Shown here piece after piece: positions 15,036 to 22,958 of a DNA stretch of 35,258 bases (within the stretch, counting starts at the first letter, position 1; the number at the start of each line of letters is the position of its first letter). The notes under the pieces were generated by a model. The model had not been told where the DNA came from and ran no database searches. It was given only the letters and a program-made list of their open reading frames with translations. Source of the stretch: Deltaproteobacteria bacterium (lineage in GTDB: Bacteria > Myxococcota_A > Polyangia > Polyangiales > Houyiibacteriaceae); contig SHLP01000026.1 in the NCBI GenBank assembly GCA_004283055.1, positions 1-35,258 of the forward strand, given 5' to 3'. The position numbers were made by a program, and so were the translations under genes.

Positions 15036-17321
15036 ATGTCTACAGGCGCGTCGGAGTCCATCGAATCTCACTACGTCGAAGTGGCCCTTCCGGTGCCGTT
15101 GCGGAAGCTGTTTACCTACGATGTACCGGCGAAGCTGCGGGGCAGTCTCAAGCCGGGCAGCCGCGTCGCTGTTCCCTTCAGTCGCCGAAAGCTGGCTGGC
15201 TTCGTCGTGGCGGGGCGTGAGGAGCTGCCCGAAGGGGTGTCGCGTGCGCTTCCGGTAGCTGGCCTCCTCGAGTCAGAGCCGGTCTTCAGCCCCGAGTTGC
15301 TGCGATTCCTGGGCCGTGCCGCCAAGTACTACATGCATCCGCTCGGTGAGGTCTTGCGCGCTGCCGCGCCGGCCTTGCCGTCGGGGGCGATGCGACGGCT
15401 CCGTGAGGATGGCTTTCTGGAGGCGACAGAGAACCTCCCCGGACAGCGCGTCGCACACCACCGGACCTGGAAGCTGACGGCCACGGGCAAAGACGCGTCG
15501 GCCGCTCGCCTGGGCGCCCGGCAAAGGAGGCTCATGGATCAATTCGCAGGTCGCGATTCGATCCTTCTCGAGGAGCTTCGCGGCGAGGTCAGCGACCCAC
15601 GCGCCGTCGCGCGTTCGCTTGCAGAAAAGGGGTTTCTCGAAGTCCAGGAGGTGGAAGCCATTCGGGACCCGTTCTTTCGAATTCCGGTGACGCGCGACGA
15701 GCCACACCCACCGACCGCCGCGCAGCGACTTGCGATCGGCGCGCTCGTCGAAGCTCTCGAAAAACGAAGCGGGCAGGCGTTCCTCCTCCACGGCGTGACC
15801 GGGTCCGGAAAGACCGAGGTCTATCTTCGGGCGATCGATCAAGTCCGGAATTCCGGTCGTGGCGCGATTCTGCTCGTGCCCGAGATTGCGCTGACCCCGC
15901 AGCTCGTCGGAAGATTCCGTGCGCGTTTTGGTGACGACATCGCCGTGCTTCACAGCGCGCTGACTGCGCGTCAGCGAGAGGACGCATGGCAAGCGCTTCG
16001 CAAGGGCAGGGTGCAGGTTGCGATCGGCGCGCGCTCGGCGTTATTCGCCCCCGTTGCAGACCTGGGACTGATCGTCGTCGACGAGGAGCACGACCCCTCG
16101 TTCAAGCAAGACGAGGGTTTTCGCTACCACGCCCGTGACATGGCTTTGCTCCGCGCGCGGGACGCCGGGGCGATATGCGTGCTTGGGAGCGCTACGCCTT
16201 CGGTCGAGACGTATCATCGCGCGAACCACGGGCTCCTCGGCCTGCTTTCTCTGCCCAGCAGAGCGACGGGAGCGACCATGCCGGACGTGCAAATCGTGGA
16301 TTTGCGCCGACACCGAGTGGGCCCGACCGGGCATCCCCTCATCTCCGGTCCCCTTTTTGCGGCGCTCGGGCGCTGCCTGGACCAGGGCCATCAGGCGATC
16401 GTCTTTCTCAACCGACGTGGTTTCGCACCGAGCCTGCGCTGTGAGTCCTGCGGCCTCGTGGCGGAGTGCCCAGCGTGCAGCGTCGCTCTGACCGAACATC
16501 GTGGGCAGGGCGCGCTTCGATGCCATTACTGCGATTTTCAGCGCGCCATCGCCATTCCCTGCACAGCGTGCCAAGGCACGGAGTACAAACGGCTTGGCGT
16601 CGGCACCGAGCAGCTGCAGAAAGCCGTCGAAGAGAGCTTTCCGGACGCCTGCGTCGCACGACTCGATCGTGACACCGCGTCCGGTGATGGGGTCGAGCAG
16701 GTCCTCGATCGGCTTCGGAGCGGCGAGATCGACGTGCTGGTGGGCACGCAGATGGTTACGAAGGGACACGACATCGCGGGGGTGACCCTGGTGGGCGTCG
16801 CCCTTGCCGATCAAAGCCTGGCCTTCCCAGATTTCCGAGCCTCCGAACGCACCTTTCAGCTGCTCGCACAAGTCGCCGGCCGCGCTGGCCGTGCGGACAG
16901 CCCCGGAGAGGTCGTCCTTCAAACTTTTCAGCCAGATCACCCCGCAGTGCGTTTGGCGGCGCAGCATGATTACGAGAGCTTCTACGCCGAGGAGATCGGC
17001 GCGCGCCAAGAGGTGGGCTACCCACCCTTCGCACGCCTCGTCAGCGTGCGCGTCCACGCTGGGGCGGAAGACGAAGCACGGCGCGCCAGCCAAGCACTCG
17101 CTGACACGGCGCGCAGTCACCAGTCCGTCCAAGACGGCGCCGTCCAGGTGCTCGGCCCGGCCCCTGCTCCACTCGTGCGACTCCGCGGCCGTTACCACTA
17201 CCGTCTCTTGTTGAAGTCCCCCGAACGAAAGCTCCTCCGCAACGTGACCGCCCACCTAGCCGCCCGAATCGAAGCCGGCCTCGCCCCCGCCCACGCGACC
17301 CTGGACATCGATCCGCTCTAG
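15036..17321 (+). CDS. priA: primosomal protein N' (replication restart helicase)
   Basis: A 761-residue PriA, the 3'-5' superfamily 2 helicase that reloads the replisome at stalled forks. The N-terminal DNA-binding domain has ALPVPLRKLFTYDVP and RVAVPFSRRKLAGFV. Helicase motif I is GVTGSGKTE (~253-261), motif II is DEEH (~349-352) and GSATPSVE is motif III. The zinc-binding insertion (~469-512) has CESC, CPAC, CHYC and CTAC. GTQMVTKGHD and QVAGRAGR are motifs V and VI. All are intact. It lies 7 bp after tsaD on the same strand. The 3' flank is a 120 bp gap before the convergent flavoprotein gene. Confidence 0.97.
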   Translation: MSTGASESIESHYVEVALPVPLRKLFTYDVPAKLRGSLKPGSRVAVPFSRRKLAGFVVAGREELPEGVSRALPVAGLLESEPVFSPELLRFLGRAAKYYMHPLGEVLRAAAPALPSGAMRRLREDGFLEATENLPGQRVAHHRTWKLTATGKDASAARLGARQRRLMDQFAGRDSILLEELRGEVSDPRAVARSLAEKGFLEVQEVEAIRDPFFRIPVTRDEPHPPTAAQRLAIGALVEALEKRSGQAFLLHGVTGSGKTEVYLRAIDQVRNSGRGAILLVPEIALTPQLVGRFRARFGDDIAVLHSALTARQREDAWQALRKGRVQVAIGARSALFAPVADLGLIVVDEEHDPSFKQDEGFRYHARDMALLRARDAGAICVLGSATPSVETYHRANHGLLGLLSLPSRATGATMPDVQIVDLRRHRVGPTGHPLISGPLFAALGRCLDQGHQAIVFLNRRGFAPSLRCESCGLVAECPACSVALTEHRGQGALRCHYCDFQRAIAIPCTACQGTEYKRLGVGTEQLQKAVEESFPDACVARLDRDTASGDGVEQVLDRLRSGEIDVLVGTQMVTKGHDIAGVTLVGVALADQSLAFPDFRASERTFQLLAQVAGRAGRADSPGEVVLQTFQPDHPAVRLAAQHDYESFYAEEIGARQEVGYPPFARLVSVRVHAGAEDEARRASQALADTARSHQSVQDGAVQVLGPAPAPLVRLRGRYHYRLLLKSPERKLLRNVTAHLAARIEAGLAPAHATLDIDPL

Positions 17322-17324
17322 GAC

Positions 17325-17435
17325 GACCAGGGGGATGGGGCGCCGTACGGTTCGTTCGTAGTCGCGCCAGTGCGGGATGTAGTCGGCGGCCTTAGTAGAG
17401 CTTGGCGTGGAGGCGACCAAAAAGGCGCCAATCAC
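17325..17435 (-). pseudogene. possible 3' remnant of a Ddn/DUF385-type nitroreductase gene
   Basis: Immediately after the stop of the flavoprotein gene, the same minus-strand frame reads from a GTG as VIGAFLVASTPSSTK, then ADYIPHWRDYERTVRRPIPL and VVLERI. The last ~25 residues align by eye with the C-terminus of deazaflavin (F420)-dependent nitroreductases such as mycobacterial Ddn, whose end has the pattern YPxYxDYQxxTxRxIPxVxxEP. No stop follows at the expected place; the frame runs on antisense into priA, and the preceding family domain is missing. This fits a decayed fragment truncated on both sides. It could also be chance similarity, so confidence is low. Confidence 0.35.
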
Positions 17436-17441
17436 GGCCGC

Positions 17442-19172
17442 TCATTCCGCAGCTTCCTGCTCGTCTTGGCTGCGAGGCGCTCGCGCCGCATCCTCGGCGG
17501 CCAGAAACCCAAACGTCAGCGCCGGGCCGATGGTGCCGCCTGCGCCCGGATAGCTGCGCCCCATGACCGATGACGACGAATTGCCAGCTGCGTAGAGCCC
17601 GAGGATCACCTGGCCGTTCGCTCGCAGCACGCGGCTGTGCTCGTCGGTCACCAGGCCCCCCTTGGTTCCTAAATCGCCCGGGTAGATTTGCACGGCGTAG
17701 AAGGGAGGTGTCTCTACGGGACCGAGGGAGCAGTTGGGTTTCACGCGCGGGTCGCCGTAGTAGCGGTCCTGCGCGCTCCACCCTCGGTTGTAGTCCGGGT
17801 CTTCGCCTTTGACGGCGTGCTCGTTGAAGCGCGCGATTGTCGACTTCACCGTCACCGCTGGAATCTGGAGCTGCTCGCAGAGCGCGTCGAGGCTTGCCGC
17901 CTTGTAGAGAAACTTGCCGTCGCGGTAGCGACGGGGAAGCTGCTTGTCAGGCATGACCTTGCCCGGGGCGACAGGTCCGGCGATAGACGACTTCCGGTAG
18001 GTCGCATCGAAGATGTGAAACCAGCGAGGCTCGCTTGCGCCCGTTTTCGCGACATCGTCGTACATGCCGTTGACGACATCGATATACGGAGCGGCCTCAT
18101 TGGTGAATCGCTTCCCGGCCTGATTGACGAACAGCCCGTGCGGCAGGCTCTTTTCGACCACCAGGACCCAGGAAAACGGCGACTTGGGAACCATCGAGAC
18201 GGGAGTCCACCAGGCCTCGTCCATCAGGTCGAGCTCGCCGCCGGCATCGCGGCCCAAGCGAATCGCATCTCCCGTATTCGACGGTGTGCCGGCGGTCCAC
18301 TCGGTCGTGATGGGTTGCCGCTGATACTGCTTGCGCATTTCGAGGTTGCGGGAAAACCCACCCGCTGCAAGCACGACGCCGCGATGCGTCTTCACGCGTA
18401 TCGCCTCGCCCTTCTTGCGGAGCAGGGCCCCGACGACCTTGCCGTCCTCGAAAACCAGCTCTTCGACGCTGGTCTCGAGCCAGACCGGAACCTTTCGCTC
18501 TTTGAGCGACAGCAGAAGGCGCCCCGTCAAGGAGTTGCCCGCGCAGAGCTTCGTGTCGCGTCCCCAGCGCTTTCGCTTGAAGTACCGCAGCATGTATAAA
18601 AGCATTTGCCACGCCATGAACACCATGGTCTTGAAACCTACGCCGATCGCAGCCTGCGCTTCCTTTGCAGTGATGCCGAACTTGCCGAGAATCTGTGATT
18701 GCGGATGCGGCCGGCGCAGTCGCATTAAGTCCTCACGCAGCAGCGATCCGTCGAAGGGCACCGGATCCATCGAGCGGCCCCCGGGCAGCCCTCCTGGCGC
18801 TTCGGGGTAGTAATCGGTGTACTTCGCGAGCGGGACGTAGCGGACGTGTGTTTTTTCGTGCAGGTAGGCGAGCACACGTTTGCTTTCGCGGATAAAGAGC
18901 CAGAGACGTTCGTCCGGCACCTCGCCTTTGGTGATGTGCTTCAGATACTCGAAGCCCTTCTCGTCTGAATCGGCGATTCCTTCACGGGCCATGCCGAGAT
19001 TGTTGGCGACCCAGCACACCCCGCCTGACATCGCCGTGTTTCCACCGAAGAGCCCGCTCTTTTCGACGAGCAGCACGTCGAGTCCGAGGTCGTGCGCGCG
19101 CAGCGCGGCACCCATGCCTGCAGCTCCGCTTCCCATCACCAGTAAGTCGACTGTACGGTCCCACTCCGCCAT
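17442..19172 (-). CDS. FAD-dependent 3-ketosteroid dehydrogenase-like oxidoreductase
   Basis: A 576-residue flavoprotein of the FAD_binding_2 family (fumarate reductase / 3-ketosteroid delta-1-dehydrogenase group). The N-terminal Rossmann motif is LLVMGSGAAGMGAALRAHD (~10-28), followed by GGNTAMSGG. Features of the KstD branch are a Tyr-rich KYTDYYPEAPGG segment near residue 120, YPGDLGTKGG (497-506) and GRSYPGAGGTIGPALTFGF (538-556). Such enzymes dehydrogenate ring A of 3-ketosteroids, but related family members act on other ketones and the substrate is inferred. A good ribosome-binding site (AAAGGAG at 19180-19186) lies 7 bases before the ATG. Upstream are a TTGACA box and a KstR-type palindrome (19207-19220). 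The gene is divergent from def. Confidence 0.82.
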   Translation of the reverse strand: MAEWDRTVDLLVMGSGAAGMGAALRAHDLGLDVLLVEKSGLFGGNTAMSGGVCWVANNLGMAREGIADSDEKGFEYLKHITKGEVPDERLWLFIRESKRVLAYLHEKTHVRYVPLAKYTDYYPEAPGGLPGGRSMDPVPFDGSLLREDLMRLRRPHPQSQILGKFGITAKEAQAAIGVGFKTMVFMAWQMLLYMLRYFKRKRWGRDTKLCAGNSLTGRLLLSLKERKVPVWLETSVEELVFEDGKVVGALLRKKGEAIRVKTHRGVVLAAGGFSRNLEMRKQYQRQPITTEWTAGTPSNTGDAIRLGRDAGGELDLMDEAWWTPVSMVPKSPFSWVLVVEKSLPHGLFVNQAGKRFTNEAAPYIDVVNGMYDDVAKTGASEPRWFHIFDATYRKSSIAGPVAPGKVMPDKQLPRRYRDGKFLYKAASLDALCEQLQIPAVTVKSTIARFNEHAVKGEDPDYNRGWSAQDRYYGDPRVKPNCSLGPVETPPFYAVQIYPGDLGTKGGLVTDEHSRVLRANGQVILGLYAAGNSSSSVMGRSYPGAGGTIGPALTFGFLAAEDAARAPRSQDEQEAAE

Positions 19173-19206
19173 TCCGGCGCTCCTTTGCCACGGGTCGGTT
19201 CGAAAG

Positions 19207-19220
19207 TAGAACTTGTTCTA
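19207..19220. promoter_or_regulatory. palindromic operator matching the KstR consensus
   Basis: The sequence TAGAACTTGTTCTA is an inverted repeat with perfect 6 bp arms (TAGAAC/GTTCTA) and a 2 bp spacer. It fits TNNAACNNGTTNNA, the published consensus for KstR, the TetR repressor of steroid catabolism in actinobacteria. It lies 35 bp upstream of the KstD-like gene, just downstream of its candidate -35 box, where a repressor would block RNA polymerase. No TetR gene is in the window. Other TetR regulators may use similar sites. Confidence 0.6.
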
Positions 19221-19232
19221 GCGCTGGGCTCC

Positions 19233-19238
19233 TGTCAA
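19233..19238 (-). promoter_or_regulatory. candidate -35 box of the KstD-like gene
   Basis: On the minus strand this reads TTGACA, a perfect sigma-70 -35 element, 61 bp upstream of the KstD-like ATG. A convincing -10 hexamer at 16-18 bp spacing is not seen; the expected position falls inside the KstR-type palindrome (19207-19220), which would place the operator over the -10 region. Confidence 0.4.
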
Positions 19239-19250
19239 ACGGCCCCGATC

Positions 19251-19279
19251 TTGCGACCAGGGTTGCCCGGCGCTAGAAA
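19251..19279 (+). promoter_or_regulatory. candidate sigma-70 promoter for def-fmt-PduO operon
   Basis: TTGCGA (19251-19256) and TAGAAA (19274-19279) are separated by 17 bp, and each matches four of six consensus positions. It lies about 50 bp upstream of the def start. The match is modest and a GC-rich genome can give such pairs by chance. Confidence 0.3.
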
Positions 19280-19329
19280 GTGCTTACCTTTCAATGGTTT
19301 TGAGCGCCCAGGCGCTCGGAGGTTTCCAG

Positions 19330-19845
19330 GTGATCCGCCCCATACTCTTCTACCCTGACAAACGGCTCCGCGAGCCCGGAAAAGACGTCGAGGTCTTCGA
19401 TGCCGAGCTGCACAGTCTCATCGACGACATGGCCGAGACGATGTACGCGGCCCCGGGCGTCGGATTGGCTGCGCCGCAGATCGGTGTTTCAAAGCGCCTT
19501 TTCATCGTGGATGTGGCCTCTGACGAGGACGAGCCGAGCGACCTGCGCGTGTTCATCAACCCGGAAATCACAGCCGCCGACGGCGAGACCAGCTTCAACG
19601 AAGGCTGCCTCTCGTTCCCCGGTATTCGCGAAGACGTCGACCGGGCCGAGCGCATCACCGTCAGGGCCCTCGACCAGGATGGCAAACCCTTCGAGCTCGA
19701 GGCAGAGGGCCTCTTGGCAATTGCGATTCAACACGAAAACGATCATCTCAACGGCGAGCTGATGATCGACCATCTTAGCGTCCTGCGCCGCCGTATGGTG
19801 CATCGCGCGATGACCAAGCGAGCTGCGGTCGAAGCCGCGCAGTGA
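19330..19845 (+). CDS. def: peptide deformylase
   Basis: A 171-residue peptide deformylase, removing the N-formyl group from nascent proteins. The three metal/active-site motifs are intact: GVGLAAPQIG, EGCLSFPG (Val of the usual EGCLSVPG is Phe) and QHENDHLNG with the HExxH-type zinc/iron ligands. The GTG at 19330 is chosen because GGAGG (19318-19322) lies 7 bases before it and the protein then begins MIRPILFYPD, the family's usual start. An ATG at 19294 would add 12 residues with no support. fmt follows after 6 bp. Confidence 0.96.
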   Translation: MIRPILFYPDKRLREPGKDVEVFDAELHSLIDDMAETMYAAPGVGLAAPQIGVSKRLFIVDVASDEDEPSDLRVFINPEITAADGETSFNEGCLSFPGIREDVDRAERITVRALDQDGKPFELEAEGLLAIAIQHENDHLNGELMIDHLSVLRRRMVHRAMTKRAAVEAAQ

Positions 19846-19851
19846 CGGCCC

Positions 19852-20799
19852 GTGAGAACGATTTTTTTCGGCAGCCCCGAGTTCGCGGTGCCCTGCCTCG
19901 ATGCGCTGCACGAGGTTAGCGACGTAGTGGCGGTGATCTCTCAGCCGGATCGGCCTGCGGGGCGTGGGCTGGCGATGCGGGCTCCTGCCGTGAAGCAGCG
20001 CGCGTTGGAGCTTGGGCTCGGCGTTTCGCAACCAACGAAAGTCCGGACCGCCGAGTTCGCCGAACGCCTTCAGTCCCTCGAGGCGGACGTGGCCGTCGTG
20101 GTTGCGTACGGGCGAATCCTACCCCGTGCCGTTCTCGAGGCGCCTCGCTCCGGCTGCCTCAACGTTCACGCTTCGCTGCTTCCGCGCTGGCGAGGCGCGG
20201 CGCCCATTCAATGGTCGATCGTGCATGGCGACGAAGAGACCGGGGTGACGTTGATGCAAATGGATGAGGGCATGGACACCGGCCCGATCCTCGCAAGCGC
20301 TTCGACCCGGATCGCGCTCGATGACGACGCCTCGACGCTCAGCGAAAGGCTTTCGAAAATGGGCGCGGCGCTTCTGCGCGAACAACTGCCGCGCTACGTT
20401 GCGGGCGAGCTCGAGCCCCGGCCACAGGACGACGCGGCGGCGACGATGGCGCCTCTACTCGACAAATCAGATGGGCGCGTCCGATGGAACAAACCGGCGC
20501 AGGCGGTGCACAATCAAATTCGCGGCATGAATCCCTGGCCCGGCGCACATACCGTGCTGGGTGACCGGCACATCAAGGTCCACCGCGCGCTCGCGACGAC
20601 GCTCGATCCCGAAGGGGCTCGCCCCGGCGAAGTGATCGCGCTCGATCCGGAAGGCATTCTCGTTGCCTGTGCCGAGGGAACGCTCGAAATTCAGGAGCTT
20701 CAAGAGAGCGGCCGGAAGCGGGTCGATGCGCGCTCCTTTGCGAGCGGGCGCGGGGTTGCGGTAGGGGATTGCTTTACGAGCGAAGGGAATGAGGGATGA
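19852..20799 (+). CDS. fmt: methionyl-tRNA formyltransferase
   Basis: A 315-residue Fmt, which formylates initiator Met-tRNA using 10-formyltetrahydrofolate. It starts with a GTG (MRTIFFGSPEFAVPCLDAL). The formyltransferase core motif is present as NVHASLLPRWRGAAPIQW (catalytic Asn and His), followed by GVTLMQMDEGMDTGPIL with the catalytic Asp region. The C-terminal OB-like domain contains VHNQIRGMNPWPGAHT. The length is normal. It follows def by 6 bp, the classical def-fmt pairing, and overlaps the next gene by 4 bp (ATGA), so all three are likely one operon. Confidence 0.97.
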   Translation: MRTIFFGSPEFAVPCLDALHEVSDVVAVISQPDRPAGRGLAMRAPAVKQRALELGLGVSQPTKVRTAEFAERLQSLEADVAVVVAYGRILPRAVLEAPRSGCLNVHASLLPRWRGAAPIQWSIVHGDEETGVTLMQMDEGMDTGPILASASTRIALDDDASTLSERLSKMGAALLREQLPRYVAGELEPRPQDDAAATMAPLLDKSDGRVRWNKPAQAVHNQIRGMNPWPGAHTVLGDRHIKVHRALATTLDPEGARPGEVIALDPEGILVACAEGTLEIQELQESGRKRVDARSFASGRGVAVGDCFTSEGNEG

Positions 20800-21350
20800 A
20801 GATCTACACGAAGACAGGCGACGCTGGCGAAACCGGACTTTTTGGTGGAGATCGGGTATCGAAAGCCTCCCTTCGAGTCGAGACCTACGGCGAGGTCGAT
20901 GAGCTCAACAGCACCGTGGGTTGGGCGCGGGTTGCGGTGCAGGATCCGGAAGTCGATGCCCTGCTCAATCAAATTCAGAACGACCTGTTCGAAGCCGGCG
21001 CGGAGCTCGGCTCGACCGCTGAACGCAAAGACAAGAGCGCAATGCCACTGATCGCCGAGGCGCAGGTCGAGGCCCTGGAGCGTGCGATCGACAAGTACGA
21101 ACAAGGCCCTGCACCGCTGACTTCGTTCATCCTGCCAGGTGGAAGCGAGGGCGCGTCGAGGTTTCATGTTGCGCGCTGCGTTTGTCGCCGTGCGGAGCGC
21201 TCACTCGTCGCCCTCGGCGCACAGGAGACGCTTCGCGGCGAGCTCTTTCGCTACATCAATAGGCTGAGCGATCTGCTCTTCGTCCTGGCCCGTGCCGCCA
21301 ACCACCGAGCCGGCGTCGAAGACATCCCCTGGAAGGGCCTCGAGGGCTAA
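20796..21350 (+). CDS. cob(I)yrinic acid a,c-diamide adenosyltransferase, PduO type
   Basis: A 184-residue ATP:cob(I)alamin adenosyltransferase of the PduO/MMAB family, making adenosylcobalamin from cob(I)alamin and ATP. The ATP-binding N-terminus KIYTKTGDAGETGLFGGDRV is complete. It is followed by YGEVDELNSTVGWAR and the C-terminal LPGGSEGASRFHVARCVCRR AER helix, with the conserved Arg/Glu residues. The enzyme is a soluble trimer in known relatives. The ATG overlaps the fmt stop by 4 bp (ATGA), suggesting translational coupling. Its TAA overlaps the stop of the convergent acyltransferase gene by 4 bp (CTAA, 21347-21350). Confidence 0.95.
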   Translation: MKIYTKTGDAGETGLFGGDRVSKASLRVETYGEVDELNSTVGWARVAVQDPEVDALLNQIQNDLFEAGAELGSTAERKDKSAMPLIAEAQVEALERAIDKYEQGPAPLTSFILPGGSEGASRFHVARCVCRRAERSLVALGAQETLRGELFRYINRLSDLLFVLARAANHRAGVEDIPWKGLEG

Positions 21351-22849
21351 GGCATGTCGTCCGGGTCGAGGCTGAAGTCTCGCGTTCCGACTCGGCCGTC
21401 ACCAAGCACATCTCCCGGCAAGTCGAGTCCTTCGCGCATCTCTTCAACTGCTTGGTAGAGCGCCGCCCGCTCCGCCGACAGCCGCGCGATGATGGTGGAA
21501 CCCCACTGGCGCTTCGCGCGGATCTTGATCGACGTCCAGGTCCGTTTGACGAGCTCTAGGTAGATCAAAGCCAGCGCGCCGCCAAACGCGCCGATCAAAA
21601 AGGTGGTAGCGCCGGCGGGCCAGGGCGCGCGCGGAATACCGGCAAAGGAGTTGTGCAGCTCGAGCTGTCCGAGTCCCACCAGCAGGGCGAAAACCAACCA
21701 GGCGAGCGGAAACAAGATCAGGCCCGTGAGCAGCTTGATCGTAGCTGTGTCTTTGTATTGCCGCGATGCGATGCGAGAGACCACGTTGATGAGGAAGTAC
21801 GGGACCGCGTTGATCAGCAGCCCCAAGACGAGCACGGGAGGAATCACCAGAAACACGACGGCGGCTTGGGCAACCAGAAGCACGGGGAGCCACCTGGATT
21901 CGATGGGCGGTGGTTTGTCGAGATCGTCGTCCTCGAGCTTCACCTCCCGGAGGGCCGCGTCGTATGCCTCGACGCGATCCAGCAAGGCCTGCACGCCGTC
22001 GGGATCCGTTTGCAAGCGCGCGTAGTACGCCTTCCAAACCCGCGCCATCCCCAAGGAGCGCTCGGCCATGTCGGGGGCCTTGAGGCTCGTGCCCGCCCGC
22101 TTCGCCCTCTCTGCTCGGACCAAGCTGCGGACGCGATTCATCAGCTGATTCAGCTCCCAGCTTTCGGTCGCATGGGTCACCTCTTGAAGAACGGGCTCCA
22201 GAACCTGGGTCAGCTCGCTGCTTCGAGCACGCAAGGTTTCGTCGTCCCCTTCCGGAATCGGTGCCACAAGCTCGCTGGGCAAGACCAACGGCGCATGGAA
22301 CTCGACCAGCACGTCCGAACGAAACATCGTTTTATCGTCGTAGTGAAGGCCCACCGGAATAATCACGGGGGGAACGCCGCTGTCGGCGCAGAGTTGCTTA
22401 GCGCGGTAGTAGAGGCGCGCGGCGCCCGTCTTGAGCTCCTGGAGAAACGGATCGTCGTGACTCACGCCTTCGGGGAACAAGGCCGCAAAGCCGCCGTCGC
22501 AGACCGCCTGTGCCATCGCATCCAGGCTCTTGCGGTTCGCCTCTCGCCGTGCCTTTACGTCACCGTTTCTTGCATCGGTCGCGCGAAAAATGGGGACCGT
22601 TCCCAGCGCGCGCATCAAACGTCCGACGACGGGCCAGGTGAAGAGCCCGTGCCGCGCTCCGAATACGACCTGACGCGGAAAACCGCTGATGATGAGCGCG
22701 GGATCGACCAGCCCATTCGGATGCCAAGCGATGAGGATCCCGCCGCCCGTCTTCGGCACGCGCTCTACTCCCGCCACCTCCACGCGCCGAAAGAACAACC
22801 CCACCAGAAACCGCACCAGCCGAACCGCGTTGCTCCGCTCTATCTCCAC
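21347..22849 (-). CDS. PlsC-like lysophospholipid/glycerol-phosphate acyltransferase
   Basis: A 500-residue acyltransferase. The N-terminal ~220 residues hold the PlsC domain: AWHPNGLVDP (about 41-50) is the catalytic His/Asp motif, GTVPIFRA is the second block and FPEGVSHDDP is the Glu-Gly block that binds the phosphate of the acceptor. The spacing in HPNGLVD is H-x5-D rather than the common H-x4-D. A helical linker follows, then about four hydrophobic segments near the C-terminus (VLLVAQAAVVFLVIPPVLVL, LLTGLILFPLAWLVFALLVG). It is therefore a membrane-bound enzyme larger than ordinary PlsC, similar in layout to glycerol-3-phosphate acyltransferases of the Sct1/Gpt2 type. The start is a GTG preceded by AGGATGG. 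It is divergent from the octaheme cytochrome gene. Confidence 0.88.
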   Translation of the reverse strand: MEIERSNAVRLVRFLVGLFFRRVEVAGVERVPKTGGGILIAWHPNGLVDPALIISGFPRQVVFGARHGLFTWPVVGRLMRALGTVPIFRATDARNGDVKARREANRKSLDAMAQAVCDGGFAALFPEGVSHDDPFLQELKTGAARLYYRAKQLCADSGVPPVIIPVGLHYDDKTMFRSDVLVEFHAPLVLPSELVAPIPEGDDETLRARSSELTQVLEPVLQEVTHATESWELNQLMNRVRSLVRAERAKRAGTSLKAPDMAERSLGMARVWKAYYARLQTDPDGVQALLDRVEAYDAALREVKLEDDDLDKPPPIESRWLPVLLVAQAAVVFLVIPPVLVLGLLINAVPYFLINVVSRIASRQYKDTATIKLLTGLILFPLAWLVFALLVGLGQLELHNSFAGIPRAPWPAGATTFLIGAFGGALALIYLELVKRTWTSIKIRAKRQWGSTIIARLSAERAALYQAVEEMREGLDLPGDVLGDGRVGTRDFSLDPDDMP

Positions 22850-22869
22850 CCCACCATCCTATCCCCACG

Positions 22870-22928
22870 AAAAGGGGACAGTCCCCTTTTTTCACCTGTT
22901 AACCCTTTTGAAAAGGGGACTGTCCCCC
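22870..22928. repeat. pair of palindromes with GGGGAC/GTCCCC arms
   Basis: Two near-identical palindromes lie 20 bp apart. The first (22870-22890) has perfect 10 bp arms AAAAGGGGAC and GTCCCCTTTT around a central A. The second (22911-22928) has AAAAGGGGAC, a central T and GTCCCCC. The first is followed by two more T residues, so transcripts could fold into a 9 bp stem with a 3 nt loop and U-tract. They sit in the divergent intergenic region between the acyltransferase and cytochrome genes. The motif recalls REP-like elements; no transposase is nearby. Confidence 0.7.
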
Positions 22929-22958
22929 ATCTTTGATACGCGCTAGATCGCCTGGGTC

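Noticed and set aside
16041-17255. Minus-strand frame of 404 codons inside priA.
   Set aside because: Antisense shadow of priA; only its far upstream part, outside priA, resembles a real protein and is reported as a possible remnant.
21653-22936. Plus-strand frame of 427 codons opposite the acyltransferase.
   Set aside because: Antisense to a gene with intact PlsC motifs; the translation is His/Gln/Arg-rich with no domain.
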